DNA of 64,000 bases from Primorskyibacter sedentarius (GCF_004342065.1 NZ_SLZU01000015.1:1-64000); one strand, 5' to 3'; positions 23,352 to 33,891 are shown, counted from the first letter of the stretch. A program made the numbers and translations. The notes: generated from the letters alone by a model not told the origin.

Positions 23352-25121
23352 CTACTCCGCGGCCCGTGTTTCACTTTGTTCGCTCAATATAGGCAGTTGC
23401 ATCTCGAATACTGCCCCACCCGTTTCGGAATTCCGCGCCGTCAGACGGCCACCAAGGTCGGTCACGATGCCAGAGGAGATGGCAAGCCCCAGACCTACAC
23501 CGTCGCCGGGCTGTTTGGTTGTATAGAAAGGCTCGAACAGCGCTTCCAGATCCTCGATCCCGTGGCCATTGTCGCGCACCGTCATGCGCGCAACCTGACC
23601 CGAGGATAACAGAATGTCGACCTCCGGATCGGGCTCTGCCTTGGTGGCGTCCAGCGCATTGCGCAACAGGTTCACCATGACCTGCTCGATCCGCATCCGG
23701 TCGCCCATGACCATCACCGGATGTTCCGGCAGGATACGGGTGATCTTGACCTGACGCAGCTTCAACTGCGGCTCCATCATCGACAGCGCGGATACCAGCG
23801 CATCGCGCAGGTCTACCGGGCTAAGCTCTTGCTGGCCCTTGCGGGCATAGGATTTCAGCTGCCGGGTGATCGCGCCCATCCGTTCGATCAGGTCATCGAT
23901 GCGATTGAAGCTCGACATTGCTTCTTCGGTACGCTCGCGCCGCAGAAGAAGCCGCGCCCCTGCCAGATAGGTCTTCATCGCGGCCAGTGGCTGGTTCAAC
24001 TCGTGGCTGACGGCCGCCGACATCTCGCCAAGTGCGGCCAGCTTGGAGCTTTGCGCCAGAGTCTGTTCAGCCACGGCGAGGTTTTCCTGTACCTTCTCGC
24101 GCTCCGCGATCTCGCGTTGAAGCCGAAGGTTCAACTCGCGCAGCTCTGCCGATTCCCGCTGGAACAGCGCCATGCGCAGCGCCGTCTTTCGGCTGAGCAC
24201 GTAAAAGGCGAGCGCCAGCAGGATCGCAAAGCCCATGATCTCTAACGCGATTACACCGTTCACCTTCTCCCTCACCGAAGCAAAGGTGGTGAAGCTGACC
24301 ATGCGCCAGCCGCGAAAGCTGATCCGGCTTTCGGTGCGTATCACGGCCTCGCCCTGGATATAGGCATCGGGGTGATCGCCTCTCCAGCTATCGGTGTAAT
24401 TGATCGCGCGCTCGATGGCGTTCTCGGCTGGCTCAAGAACCAGCGCTTTTTCCTCTGTCATCCCACGCCAGCGCGGCTCTGTCGCAAGGATGATGATCCC
24501 TTCGCTATTCGTCACCAGTACCGCGTCGGAAATCCCGGCCCAGGCTCGTTCGAACTTTGCAAGATCAACCTCGACGACGATCACACCGACGACATTGCCG
24601 TCACTTTCCACGCGGCGCGAATACGTGAAGACATAGCCGCCGCTTTCCCGCGGCAGTGTGGTGAACACGGTCTGGTTGGATCGCAACCCTTCGACGAAAT
24701 AGCTCGCCGTCCGGTGAGAAGATCCCAGACGGTTCCTGTCGGTCGCGGCCACTGTGCGCCCGTCCCGATCCAGCAACATCAACGAAGCGGCGCCAATCTC
24801 GTCCACGAAAGAGATGAGCCGCTGGGTCGATTGCGAAAAGTCGTTGGAGTTCAACGCCCCGATCAACGCCGGGTCACGCGCCAGAAGCTGCGGGACAATC
24901 GCGTTCCGGCGCAGTTCCGACAGCAGGTTGCCTGAATAGAGCGCCAGCCGCAGCTCCGCCCGGTTGCGCGTCGATTCGGTGAACCGGTCGGTCAGCAAAC
25001 GGTTGGTGAAATAGACCGTCACGGCGGCCAGAATGAACAGGCTGACAAGCGCCAGCCGCACCCGCCAGCTCAGCGGGGCGGACCGTTTCTTGTTTTCAAC
25101 TGTTGGGGCGCGCGTGACCAT
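23352..25121 (-). CDS. dctB: DctB-type sensor histidine kinase
   Basis: A 589-residue membrane kinase. It has a transmembrane helix near residues 20-40 (LALVSLFILAAVTVYF), a periplasmic double-PAS sensor typical of DctB, a second helix (IMGFAILLALAFYVLS), a coiled-coil linker, the H box AAVSHELNQPLAAM, and an ATPase domain with VRDNGHGIEDL and GVGLGLAIS. It should sense external C4-dicarboxylates and phosphorylate DctD. The ATG at 25121 is preferred to a TTG at 25157. It lies 37 bp downstream of purQ on the same strand. No dctPQM transport genes are in the window. Confidence 0.88.
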   Translation of the reverse strand: MVTRAPTVENKKRSAPLSWRVRLALVSLFILAAVTVYFTNRLLTDRFTESTRNRAELRLALYSGNLLSELRRNAIVPQLLARDPALIGALNSNDFSQSTQRLISFVDEIGAASLMLLDRDGRTVAATDRNRLGSSHRTASYFVEGLRSNQTVFTTLPRESGGYVFTYSRRVESDGNVVGVIVVEVDLAKFERAWAGISDAVLVTNSEGIIILATEPRWRGMTEEKALVLEPAENAIERAINYTDSWRGDHPDAYIQGEAVIRTESRISFRGWRMVSFTTFASVREKVNGVIALEIMGFAILLALAFYVLSRKTALRMALFQRESAELRELNLRLQREIAEREKVQENLAVAEQTLAQSSKLAALGEMSAAVSHELNQPLAAMKTYLAGARLLLRRERTEEAMSSFNRIDDLIERMGAITRQLKSYARKGQQELSPVDLRDALVSALSMMEPQLKLRQVKITRILPEHPVMVMGDRMRIEQVMVNLLRNALDATKAEPDPEVDILLSSGQVARMTVRDNGHGIEDLEALFEPFYTTKQPGDGVGLGLAISSGIVTDLGGRLTARNSETGGAVFEMQLPILSEQSETRAAE

Positions 25122-25158
25122 GCCGACCAGAGTAGGCTTCCGGCGGCAATTCCTCAAG

Positions 25159-25827
25159 TCAGGCGTCAGAAAGCGCCTGCGTCAGATGAGCGAAAAACGG
25201 CGCACCATCGGTCCCGCCATGGCGTTCATCCGCCGCCCGTTCGGGATGCGGCATCATACCCAGCACCCGGCGGTTGGCAGAAAGGACGCCCGCGATGTCG
25301 GACATCGATCCGTTGGGGTTCTCGGCATAGGTAAAGGCCACGCGATCCTCGCCCTGCAAACGCGCGACTGTGTCGGCATCGGCAGTGTAATTGCCATCGT
25401 GATGGGCAATCGGGATGCTGATCTGCGCACCCTTTTCATAGGCGGAGGTGTAGACGCTGTCCGTCGTCGCAACGCTCAGCGGCGTCGTGCGGCAGATGTA
25501 TTTCAACCCGGCATTGCGCAGCAGCGCCCCCGGAAGCAAACCCGTTTCCGTCAGGATCTGAAAGCCGTTGCAAACCCCAAGGACAAAGCCGCCGCGTTCG
25601 GCATGCGCCTTTACAGACCGACAGATCGGGGAATTGGCGGCAATTGCGCCGCAACGCAGGTAATCGCCAAAGGAAAAGCCGCCCGGCAGTGCCACCAGAT
25701 CCAGACCTGCAGGCAGATCCGTGTCCTTGTGCCAGACCATGGTGACATCCAGCCCAGCCGCTGTCAGGGCGGTGGCCATGTCCCGGTCGCAGTTGGAGCC
25801 GGGGAAAACGATGACGGCTGCGCGCAT
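25159..25827 (-). CDS. purQ: phosphoribosylformylglycinamidine synthase, glutaminase subunit
   Basis: A 222-residue class I glutamine amidotransferase that supplies ammonia to PurL in step four of purine synthesis. Motifs: [12 protein letters not shown] at the N-terminus, the nucleophile in [10 protein letters not shown], and the MMPHPERA end of the catalytic triad. It follows purS by 13 bp in a purC-purS-purQ series on the minus strand. purL is not in the window. Confidence 0.95.
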   Translation of the reverse strand: MRAAVIVFPGSNCDRDMATALTAAGLDVTMVWHKDTDLPAGLDLVALPGGFSFGDYLRCGAIAANSPICRSVKAHAERGGFVLGVCNGFQILTETGLLPGALLRNAGLKYICRTTPLSVATTDSVYTSAYEKGAQISIPIAHHDGNYTADADTVARLQGEDRVAFTYAENPNGSMSDIAGVLSANRRVLGMMPHPERAADERHGGTDGAPFFAHLTQALSDA

Positions 25828-25840
25828 GTCCGGGCTCTCC

Positions 25841-26071
25841 TCAGACCAGTTCGATATCGAAGCGTTCGATCACCGTGTTGGCAAGCAGCTTTTCGCACAT
25901 CTCTCGCACGGTCTCTTCGGGGGTGCCATCGGCCAGATCCAGCTCGATCACCTTGCCCTGGCGCACCTTGTCGACGCCCTCAAACCCCAACGAGCCAAGC
26001 GCATGACGCACGGCCTCTCCCTGCGGATCGAGTACCCCGTCCTTCAGCATCACATGAACCCGTGCCTTCAT
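25841..26071 (-). CDS. purS: phosphoribosylformylglycinamidine synthase subunit PurS
   Basis: A 76-residue protein matching Pur[21 protein letters not shown] at the start and the central [20 protein letters not shown]. PurS bridges PurQ and the small form of PurL. Size and place between purC and purQ are typical. Confidence 0.95.
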   Translation of the reverse strand: MKARVHVMLKDGVLDPQGEAVRHALGSLGFEGVDKVRQGKVIELDLADGTPEETVREMCEKLLANTVIERFDIELV

Positions 26072-26161
26072 CTCGCTCTCCGGTCGTCAATGAGGCAAGA
26101 CCCGCGCCCTGCCCCTTTTCTTGCAATGATGGATAGCCGCCGCCCGCACCGGGCGCGCGGC

Positions 26162-26923
26162 TTAGTTGATCAATGTCGGCTTTGTCATCTGGGTGGCGTT
26201 CTTGGGCATCACGCCCAGACGTCGCGCGACCTCGGTATAGGCGTCAGTCAGCGACCCCAGATCCCGGCGGAACACGTCCTTGTCAAGCTTCTGCCCGGTC
26301 TCGATATCCCAAAGGCGGCAGCTGTCAGGGCTGATTTCATCGGCAATGATCAGGCGTTGGAAATCGCCGTCATACACGCGCCCGATCTCGATCTTGAAAT
26401 CGACCAGACGGATGCCGACCGCCATCATGATACCCGACATGAAATCGTTGACCCGCAGCGCGAGGCTCAGGATATCATCCATGTCCTGCTGGCTGGCCCA
26501 GCCAAAGGCGGCGATATGTTCCTCGGTGACCAGCGGATCGCCCAGCTTGTCATCTTTATAGCAATATTCGACGATCGGGCGCGGCAACGAGGTGCCCTCC
26601 TCGATCCCCAGCCGCTTGGACAGGCTGCCCGCGGCATAGTTGCGCACGATGATTTCCAGCGGAATGATCTCGCAGGCGCGCACGAGCTGTTCGCGCATGT
26701 TCAGCCGACGGATGAAATGCGTGGGCACGCCGATATTGTTCAGACCGGTCATGAAATATTCGCTCAGGCGGTTGTTGAGCACGCCCTTACCGTCGATCAC
26801 GTCTTTCTTCTGCGCATTGAAAGCGGTCGCGTCGTCCTTGAAATACTGAACGATGGTGCCCGGCTCCGGACCTTCATAAAGGATCTTTGCCTTGCCTTCG
26901 TAGATTTTCTTGCGCCGCGCCAT
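26162..26923 (-). CDS. purC: SAICAR synthetase
   Basis: A 253-residue PurC that ligates aspartate to CAIR in purine synthesis. Motifs: [14 protein letters not shown] at the N-terminus, [21 protein letters not shown], and the signature [10 protein letters not shown] with [10 protein letters not shown]. The ATG at 26923 is chosen by family length, with AAAGAGA upstream; the open frame extends further but reads as non-coding. It heads the purC-purS-purQ run, divergent from the zeta inhibitor gene across 158 bp. Confidence 0.95.
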   Translation of the reverse strand: MARRKKIYEGKAKILYEGPEPGTIVQYFKDDATAFNAQKKDVIDGKGVLNNRLSEYFMTGLNNIGVPTHFIRRLNMREQLVRACEIIPLEIIVRNYAAGSLSKRLGIEEGTSLPRPIVEYCYKDDKLGDPLVTEEHIAAFGWASQQDMDDILSLALRVNDFMSGIMMAVGIRLVDFKIEIGRVYDGDFQRLIIADEISPDSCRLWDIETGQKLDKDVFRRDLGSLTDAYTEVARRLGVMPKNATQMTKPTLIN

Positions 26924-27081
26924 CTTGTCTCTTTCTTTGCCATGCAGGGCCGAGTCCCCGCCGCATTGCGCCCTCTTAGTGCATGGGCGGCATTGTCGCA
27001 AGCATGGCTCAACCCTCTTGCCCTTGGACCTCTTGTCACGCATATCAGGATAAATCGGATTTGCATCAGGGAGCAGCCCCA

Positions 27082-27396
27082 ATGACCACCTTTGACGATC
27101 GCGAGAGCGCCTTCGAAAACAAGTTCGCCCATGACGAGGAAATGAAGTTCCGTGCCGAGGCGCGTTGCAACAAGCTTCTGGGCCTTTGGGCGGCTGAATT
27201 GCTGGGCAAGACCGGCGCCGATGCCGACGCCTATGCCCGCGAAGTGATCAAGGCGGATTTCGAGGAAGCAGGCCACGAAGATGTCGTGCGCAAGGTTGCA
27301 GGCGATCTGGGCGACATTGCCACCGCCGACGAGATCCGCGCGAAAATGGCCGATCTGCTGATCGTCGCCAAAGGCCAGTTGCTCAAGGAAGCCTGA
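27082..27396 (+). CDS. F1-ATPase zeta-type inhibitor (DUF1476)
   Basis: A 104-residue soluble helical protein of the DUF1476 family ([20 protein letters not shown] at the start). In Paracoccus denitrificans this family is the zeta subunit that blocks ATP hydrolysis by the F1Fo-ATPase. AGGGAG precedes the ATG at 27082. It is a lineage marker for alphaproteobacteria and is followed by a strong terminator hairpin. Confidence 0.9.
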   Translation: MTTFDDRESAFENKFAHDEEMKFRAEARCNKLLGLWAAELLGKTGADADAYAREVIKADFEEAGHEDVVRKVAGDLGDIATADEIRAKMADLLIVAKGQLLKEA

Positions 27397-27434
27397 GCGA
27401 CCCGCCCGTCACGCGGGTTGGAAGCGATTGCAAC

Positions 27435-27465
27435 GCGCCCCACCGGCCCGACCGGTTCGGGGCGC
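27435..27465 (+). terminator. strong hairpin after the zeta inhibitor gene
   Basis: GCGCCCC/GGGGCGC (27435-27441, 27459-27465) encloses ACCGG/CCGGT, a 12-bp stem with a two-base bulge. It is followed by TTGGCATTTC, a weak T-rich stretch. A smaller hairpin, ACCCGC/GCGGGT, sits at 27400-27418. Confidence 0.65.
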
Positions 27466-27510
27466 TTGGCATTTCGGTTCACCCTTGCCGTCCCGCACGG
27501 CTTAGCCTCG

Positions 27511-27533
27511 ATCCTCATAATGAAGATGAGGAT
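27511..27533. promoter_or_regulatory. ATCCTCAT/ATGAGGAT palindrome upstream of the homocysteine methyltransferase
   Basis: A perfect 8-bp inverted repeat with a seven-base spacer, ending 71 bp before the start at 27605. It resembles the palindrome at 32512-32535 (ATCCTC and GAGGAT at both outer ends). It is probably an operator for a dimeric regulator, not a known riboswitch. Confidence 0.4.
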
Positions 27534-27604
27534 TATGAATTTGCGTCAACCCCGGCAATATGGGACATGGGCGCATTCCTCTTGACCCACGAGTACCCTG
27601 TTCA

Positions 27605-28621
27605 ATGACAAATCCCCTGACGAAGCTTCTGAGCGAACGCGACTGGCTGATGGCCGATGGTGCGACGGGCACGAACCTCTTCAACATGGGGCTGGAATCG
27701 GGCGAGCCGCCGGAATTCTGGAATGTCGATGAACGCGCCAAGATCATAAAGCTTTATCAGGGGGCCGTTGATGCGGGCAGCGATATCTTCCTGACCAACA
27801 GCTTCGGTGCCAATGCCTCGCGCCTGAAACTGCACAAGGCGGAGGATCGCGCCTTCGAACTGTCGCGCATCGCAGCCGAGATCGGCCGCGAGGTTGCCGA
27901 CAAGGCCGGGCGCAAGGTGATCGTTGCAGGCTCTGTCGGGCCGACGGGTGCGATCATGCAGCCCGTGGGCGATCTGAGCCATGCCGATGCCGTTGCCATG
28001 TTCGAGGAAACCGCCAAGGGTCTGAAGGCTGGTGGCGCAGATGTCTTGTGGCTGGAAACGATCTCTGCCCCCGAAGAATACCGCGCCGCCGCCGAAGGCT
28101 TTGCCAATGCCGGGATGGACTGGTGCGGCACGATGAGCTTTGACACAGCCGGGCGCACGATGATGGGGCTGACCTCCGCCGGCATGGTTCAGCTTGTCGA
28201 CAGCCTGCCCAACCCGCCCATCGCTTTCGGGGCGAATTGCGGCGTGGGCGCATCGGATCTGCTGCGCACCACGCTGGGCTTTACCGCGCAGGGCACCGAA
28301 CGGCCTATCATCGCCAAGGGCAACGCCGGTATCCCGCGGTTCGAGGAAGGCCATATCCATTACGACGGCACACCCGAGCTGATGGCGGAATACGCCGTGC
28401 TGGCCCGCGATTGCGGCGCACGAATCATCGGCGGCTGCTGCGGAACCATGCCGGAACACCTTCGCGCCATGCGCGTTGCGCTGGAAACCCGGCCACGCGG
28501 CCCACGCCCCTCGCTGGAGGTGATCGCCGGGACATTGGGCGGTTTCTCATCCGATAGCGACGGCACCGGCAGCGATGCGGCAAAGCCTGATCGTCCGCGC
28601 AGGCGCCGCGCCCGTAGCTGA
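27605..28621 (+). CDS. bmt: homocysteine S-methyltransferase (Bmt-like, split MetH module)
   Basis: A 338-residue homocysteine methyltransferase, the zinc-dependent domain that forms the N-terminus of MetH and also occurs alone as betaine-homocysteine methyltransferase. DGATGTNLF is at the N-terminus; zinc cysteines lie in FGANCGVG and GGCCGTMPEH. A separate corrinoid-binding protein at 29972 and DUF1638 next to it suggest that the pair works as parts of a split methionine synthase, as reported in Phaeobacter; the pterin-binding part is not here. The ATG at 27605 lacks a strong ribosome site. The C-terminus has a basic tail (RPRRRRARS). Confidence 0.8.
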   Translation: MTNPLTKLLSERDWLMADGATGTNLFNMGLESGEPPEFWNVDERAKIIKLYQGAVDAGSDIFLTNSFGANASRLKLHKAEDRAFELSRIAAEIGREVADKAGRKVIVAGSVGPTGAIMQPVGDLSHADAVAMFEETAKGLKAGGADVLWLETISAPEEYRAAAEGFANAGMDWCGTMSFDTAGRTMMGLTSAGMVQLVDSLPNPPIAFGANCGVGASDLLRTTLGFTAQGTERPIIAKGNAGIPRFEEGHIHYDGTPELMAEYAVLARDCGARIIGGCCGTMPEHLRAMRVALETRPRGPRPSLEVIAGTLGGFSSDSDGTGSDAAKPDRPRRRRARS

Positions 28622-28705
28622 CGCAGCTAAAAGACGACAAGACAAGCAGGAGCGCCCTTCCCTTTCGGATCGGGCGGCAGAATGGTCATGACCGCGAACA
28701 TCGCT

Positions 28706-29791
28706 TCAGAACAGGTCGAGCTGATCCCCGGCGCGCGGTGGCGCGCGGAAGAGGTCGCAGCGCAGGGCTGGCGTTTTGCGGTCCAGCCCCAGCCGTCTGG
28801 CGGCCACCACAAACCGGCGCGCGATGATCTCGGCATAAGGCCCCTCGCCCCGCATCCGGCGCCCCCAGCGCGCGTCGTAATCCTTGCCCCCATGCATCTC
28901 TCGCAGCCGGGCCATGATCCGCGCGGCGCGTCCGGGGTAATGTTCTGCCAGCCATTCCTGCCAAAGCGGCGAGACTTCAAGCGGCAGGCGCAGCATGATC
29001 CAGCTTGCGGCATCCGCCCCCGCCTCTGCGCCCGCTTCCAGGATATCCTCCAGCTCCGGATCCGTGAGCGCAGGGACAACCGGCGACACCATCAGGCGCA
29101 CCGGAATGCCCGCCTCTGTCAGCCTGCGGATCGTCGCAAGGCGGCGTTTTGGTGCCGGGACGCGTGGTTCCATCTTGCGCGACAGCACGCGGTCGAGCGT
29201 CGTGACCGAAATCCCGACCCGCGCAAGACCATCCGCCGCCATGTCCGACAGAATGTCGATGTCACGCTCCACCAGCGTGCCCTTTGTGACGATAGCAACG
29301 GGATGGCGAAAGGCGCGCAACACTTCAAGGCAGCCGCGCATGATCTCGCGCGACCTCTCGACCGGCTGATACGGGTCGGTATTCGTGCCGATCGCAAGCG
29401 TGGCAACGCGATATCGTTTGGACCGCAACTCACGCGCCAGAATGTCTGGCGCATCGGGACGCGCCACCAGCCTCGTCTCGAAATCCAGTCCCGGCGACAG
29501 GCCCAGATAGGCATGAGTGGGCCGCGCGAAACAGTAGATACACCCATGTTCACACCCCCTATAGGGGTTGATCGAGCGGTCGAAGGGCAAGTCGGGCGAG
29601 CGGTTATAGATGATCAGGCTGCGTGGCCGTTCATCGCTGATTTGCGTGCGGATGACCGGCAGGTCTTCGGCCATGTCCCAGCCATCCCATTCCGCATGCC
29701 GGGAATGCCGCTCGAAACGGCCCGTTTCGCAGCTTGGCGCAGCGCGCCCGCGCCGCTGCTCTGGCGCGATCTTCGGTTGGCTATGCTCCAT
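28706..29791 (-). CDS. PA0069-family radical SAM protein
   Basis: A 361-residue radical SAM protein of the PA0069/Rv2578c type. The SAM-cluster cysteines are in GCEHGCIYCFARPTH (CxxxCxxC), preceded by INPYRG. The remainder fits the SplB-like TIM barrel (VTKGTLVERDID, SVTTLDRVLSR). The substrate is unknown. The ATG at 29791 is chosen because the extension upstream has no family resemblance. It is oriented opposite to its neighbours and divergent from the corrinoid gene. Confidence 0.82.
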   Translation of the reverse strand: MEHSQPKIAPEQRRGRAAPSCETGRFERHSRHAEWDGWDMAEDLPVIRTQISDERPRSLIIYNRSPDLPFDRSINPYRGCEHGCIYCFARPTHAYLGLSPGLDFETRLVARPDAPDILARELRSKRYRVATLAIGTNTDPYQPVERSREIMRGCLEVLRAFRHPVAIVTKGTLVERDIDILSDMAADGLARVGISVTTLDRVLSRKMEPRVPAPKRRLATIRRLTEAGIPVRLMVSPVVPALTDPELEDILEAGAEAGADAASWIMLRLPLEVSPLWQEWLAEHYPGRAARIMARLREMHGGKDYDARWGRRMRGEGPYAEIIARRFVVAARRLGLDRKTPALRCDLFRAPPRAGDQLDLF

Positions 29792-29971
29792 GCCGCCAAA
29801 ATAGAACATAAGCGGAACATCCGCAATTGCCCTTGCGTAGATTCGCGCCTGCAAGTCGGTAGCATGGCGGCGCATGTCGGAAATCGCGTAGTCAAACACC
29901 CGCAATACAGCAGAATTGATAACTTGAAACTACGGGGCAGACGCCCCGCCGATGCGTACAAGGAATAACCC

Positions 29972-30676
<705 letters not shown>

Positions 30677-30725
30677 TTGAGATTATGCCCGTCCCATCCC
30701 GGGGCGGGCTGAACGGCACACCGCT

Positions 30726-31376
30726 ATGACTGACACGTTCCCCAGCGACGACACCCTGACCGAAGGCGGCCTGCCCGCATCGGGAAATGGCCGCGTTCTG
30801 GTTATTGCCTGCGGTGCTCTGGCCCGAGAGATCCTTGCCCTGACGCGACTCAATGGCTGGGACCACGTGGACCTGCAATGCCTGCCCGCGATCCTGCACA
30901 ACCATCCAGAGCGCATAACGGACGCCGTGCGACAGGCGGTCGAACGGCACCGCGAAAACTACCGCACGATCCATGTTGCCTATGCCGATTGCGGAACGGG
31001 CGGACAGCTACAGGCCGCTTGTGAAGACATGGGTGTGACGATGATCGCAGGACCGCATTGCTACAGTTTCTTTGAAGGGAATGAGGCTTTCTCGGCCCAG
31101 GCAGAGGACGAATTCACCGCCTTCTATCTGACCGATTTCCTGACCCGTCAGTTCGACGCCTTCGTCTGGCGCCCACTCGGGCTCGACCGCCATCCACAGC
31201 TGCGCGACAGCTATTTCGGCCATTACGAAAAGCTGGTCTATCTGGCGCAAACCGACGACCCCGCCCTGACCGAAACCGCCCGCGACTGCGCTGAACGGCT
31301 GGGGCTGAGCTTTGAGCGTCGGGCCACGGGCTATGGCGATCTGGCAACCACCATGGCCCGATGGGCGCAGGACTGA
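30726..31376 (+). CDS. DUF1638 protein
   Basis: A 216-residue DUF1638 protein: VIACGALAREIL near the N-terminus, VAYADCGTGGQLQAAC in the middle and HCYSFFEGNEAF. The conserved cysteines suggest a metal or cofactor site. DUF1638 genes usually accompany corrinoid methyltransferases, and here it follows the corrinoid protein by 49 bp, so a role in corrinoid methyl transfer or reactivation is inferred; the biochemical activity is not established to my knowledge. Confidence 0.85.
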   Translation: MTDTFPSDDTLTEGGLPASGNGRVLVIACGALAREILALTRLNGWDHVDLQCLPAILHNHPERITDAVRQAVERHRENYRTIHVAYADCGTGGQLQAACEDMGVTMIAGPHCYSFFEGNEAFSAQAEDEFTAFYLTDFLTRQFDAFVWRPLGLDRHPQLRDSYFGHYEKLVYLAQTDDPALTETARDCAERLGLSFERRATGYGDLATTMARWAQD

Positions 31377-31397
31377 CGTCAGGCGCCTCGCAGGCAG

Positions 31398-32270
31398 CTA
31401 CCTGCTTTCGAAATAGTTCAGCGGCAGCTTCAGATATGACCGCCCGTTTTCCTCTGCTTCTGGCAGACGACCGCCGCGAATATTCACCTGCAGCGCTGCA
31501 AGCATCAGCCTTGGCAATGGCAGGCTGGCATCCCGCTTGTCACGCACGGCCCGGTATTCGGCCTCTGTCGGCGCGCCTTTGAGGTGAATGTTGCTTTCCT
31601 TGTGCTGGGCCACCGTCGCCTCGCATTGAGCATCGCGCCCGTCTGGCGCATAGTCGTGACCAACAAAGACCCGCGTCTCATCCGGTAGCGCGAGGATCGC
31701 CTGAAGGCTGTGATAAAGCGCCTTGGAACTGCCGCCAGGGAAATCCGCACGCGACGTGCCACTGTCCGGCATCATCAGCGTGTCATGGACAAAGGCCGCG
31801 TCACCCGCGACATAGGTGATCGAGGCCAGCGTGTGCCCCGGCGAGAACATCACCTTCACTGGCACATTGCCCACCATGAACCCATCGCCGTCTGAAAAAA
31901 GGTGATCCCATTGGCTGCCATCGGTCGCAAAATCATCGGGCAGGTTGTAGATCTCCTTCCACAGCTCTTGCACGGCCGTCACCTTTGCCCCAATCGCCGT
32001 GGTGGCACCCGTCTGCGACTTGAGCCATGGGCCGGCAGAAAAGTGATCGGCATGCGGATGCGTATCAAGGATCCAGACAAGCTCGATCCCTGTGGCGTTG
32101 ATGTAATCCAGCAGCCGCTGCGCATTGGCGGTAGAGGTGGCACCCGCAAGCGGGTCGAAATCCAGAACCGGGTCAACCACCGCGCCCTTCATCGTATCAG
32201 GGTCGTGGAACACATATTGCCAGCTTCCGGTGGGTTCATCCCAGAAGGATTTCACGACAGGGTTGCTCAT
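31398..32270 (-). CDS. MBL-fold metallohydrolase (ETHE1/Blh-like)
   Basis: A 290-residue metallo-beta-lactamase-fold enzyme. The HxHxDH motif is THPHADHFSAG (about residues 70-80), with FSPGHTLASITY, VHDTLMMPDSGTSR and FVGHDYAP giving the other metal ligands. The short DSGTSRADFPGG segment recalls persulfide dioxygenase and Blh-type proteins of sulfide detoxification. Substrate not proven. It converges on the DUF1638 gene and has a 407-bp upstream gap with a palindrome. Confidence 0.78.
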   Translation of the reverse strand: MSNPVVKSFWDEPTGSWQYVFHDPDTMKGAVVDPVLDFDPLAGATSTANAQRLLDYINATGIELVWILDTHPHADHFSAGPWLKSQTGATTAIGAKVTAVQELWKEIYNLPDDFATDGSQWDHLFSDGDGFMVGNVPVKVMFSPGHTLASITYVAGDAAFVHDTLMMPDSGTSRADFPGGSSKALYHSLQAILALPDETRVFVGHDYAPDGRDAQCEATVAQHKESNIHLKGAPTEAEYRAVRDKRDASLPLPRLMLAALQVNIRGGRLPEAEENGRSYLKLPLNYFESR

Positions 32271-32677
32271 CGGTCTGCTCCGTTCGGTTCTGGTTTAATG
32301 GTTGGACACCCGACATCACCGCAAAGGCGAAAAACCGGGCCGCCCCTTTGGGCAACTCCCTCACCCGCCATGCCGTTCCAACGCCGTCTGGACATGTCAC
32401 GCACTGGTCGGATGCGGCGGACGGGTCAGGCAACATCGCGCCTCACAGGGCATCAGGTCTGATGATCACTAGATAGGCGTCGCAATACATAATGTAAGTT
32501 GAATATTAATATCCTCTTGAAAACGAAAGAGGATTGCGACCAACCGTCGCGCCGGGACGGCGTCGGCTTATAACGCTTGGCCAGACAGGCCGAAGAGCGC
32601 GCACGAAATCCGGGCAGAGCTGGAATGACAGCCCCTGCCCATAAAACGCGACAGGCCCGACAGGCCCAAGGACGTGG
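32271..32677. other. 407-bp gap with a palindrome
   Basis: Lies upstream of the MBL hydrolase and downstream of sufE, both minus strand. It has no gene. An AT-rich stretch (about 32485-32515) adjoins the perfect inverted repeat ATCCTCTT/AAGAGGAT at 32512-32535 with an eight-base spacer; this could be an operator, or a hairpin without a T-run. Confidence 0.5.
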
Positions 32678-33088
32678 TCAAACCTCGGCGGCGTTGACCG
32701 ACCGGATGCGCTCGACCATTGCGCGCAACCCGTTGGAGCGTTGCGCCGAGAGATGGTCGTTCAGGCCAAGACGGCCAAGCTCTGCCCGGGCATCGACCTG
32801 AAGCACTTCTGCCGGGGTCAGGCCGTTGTAAAGCGTCCGCAGCAGCGCGATCAGCCCCCGCACGATCATTGCGTCGCTGTCACCCTCAAAGTGAAAGACG
32901 CCATCCTGCCAGCGCGGGTATAGCCAGACCTGGCTAGCGCAGCCTTCGACCTTCGTGGCGGGCACTTTCAGCTCGTCGGCCAGCGGCTCCATGTCGCGGC
33001 CCAGATCGATCACCATCCGGTAGCGGTCTTCCCAATCATCGAGAAATTCGAAATCCCCGGCGATATCCTCGAATGCGGCCTGCGCCAT
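32678..33088 (-). CDS. sufE: SufE-family cysteine desulfurase activator
   Basis: A 136-residue SufE protein, the sulfur acceptor for SufS in iron-sulfur cluster assembly. AFEDIAGDFEFLDDWEDRYR opens the domain and the sulfur-accepting cysteine is in VEGCASQVWL (about residue 51). AAGGGG precedes the ATG at 33088. It is divergent from the lipoprotein gene and separate from any suf operon in this window. Confidence 0.9.
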   Translation of the reverse strand: MAQAAFEDIAGDFEFLDDWEDRYRMVIDLGRDMEPLADELKVPATKVEGCASQVWLYPRWQDGVFHFEGDSDAMIVRGLIALLRTLYNGLTPAEVLQVDARAELGRLGLNDHLSAQRSNGLRAMVERIRSVNAAEV

Positions 33089-33222
33089 GGCGAACCCCTT
33101 GTCTGCTAGTGTCTGGCGAGACCTAAGTCGCTGTCGGGCAAAGGTCCAGCCCGCCTTCGCGCTTTTCAAGCGCCCCGCAATGCGATAACCGGGAGGAAGA
33201 CGGCAATGAAGGCAGGCGGCGC

Positions 33223-33732
33223 ATGCAAAAGGCACTCTCGGCTCTGGTGGTTTCGGCTTTGGTTCTGACAAGCTGCGGAACGATCCGCGACTCGCGCCTC
33301 AACCCATTCAACTGGTTCGGGCGCAGCCAATCCACCGCCGTTGCATCCGACGGCACGGGTGCCGCCAATCCGCTGATCCCCCAACGCCGTGCGTCAATCT
33401 TCCGGCCGGATGCGCCAGCCTATTCGGGGCAGCTTCTTGGCGAGGTCTCCGAATTGCTGATCGAGCGCCGGCCCGGCGGCGCCGTGATCCGTGTCACCGG
33501 TGTTGCAGACCGGCTGGGCCCGTTCGAGGCGCGCCTGGTCAAGAATGAAGACCAAAGCCAGGCGGGCACCCTGGCCTATGATCTGCGCGCCTATCAACCG
33601 CCAAACCCGACCACGCAAAGCGATTGGCCGCGCACGGTGACCGTCGCTGTCCACCTAACCGATCAAGAGCTGCGCGACGTCCGCGAGATCCGGGTCAACG
33701 CGGCGCGCAACGTACGGACCAGCAGACGGTAA
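33223..33732 (+). CDS. lipoprotein, 169 aa
   Basis: A 169-residue envelope lipoprotein of unknown role. The signal peptide MQKALSALVVSALVL ends in the lipobox LTSC, followed by GTIRDSRLNPFNWFG. The C-terminal half looks beta-rich (ELLIERRPGGAVIRVTGVAD) and the tail is arginine-rich. AGGCGGCG precedes the ATG. Proteins of this kind are conserved in Rhodobacteraceae. No domain name recognised. Confidence 0.75.
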   Translation: MQKALSALVVSALVLTSCGTIRDSRLNPFNWFGRSQSTAVASDGTGAANPLIPQRRASIFRPDAPAYSGQLLGEVSELLIERRPGGAVIRVTGVADRLGPFEARLVKNEDQSQAGTLAYDLRAYQPPNPTTQSDWPRTVTVAVHLTDQELRDVREIRVNAARNVRTSRR

Positions 33733-33863
33733 TCCCGCCTGAGGCACCCTGAAGCTGCCAAGTTTGACAGTCGCAGGACAGCGAAGGATCCGCATTACGG
33801 ACCCCGCGCGATGATTTACATCTGAAATTTACGACGGGCTACCAAGGGTTTCCGATAGGCTGA

Positions 33864-33885
33864 CGCCCCGGCTATCTCCGGGGCG
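33864..33885. terminator. hairpin between convergent lipoprotein and rnd genes
   Basis: CGCCCCGG and CCGGGGCG form a perfect 8-bp stem with a CTATCT loop, seven bases beyond the rnd stop. No clear T-run on either strand. Confidence 0.5.
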
Positions 33886-33891
33886 CTGTAA

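Noticed and set aside
27397-27604. Possible SAM/SAH or cobalamin riboswitch before the homocysteine methyltransferase
   Set aside because: Searched by eye for a B12 box and for the short Rhodobacterales SAM/SAH fold; only a terminator hairpin and a simple palindrome were found.
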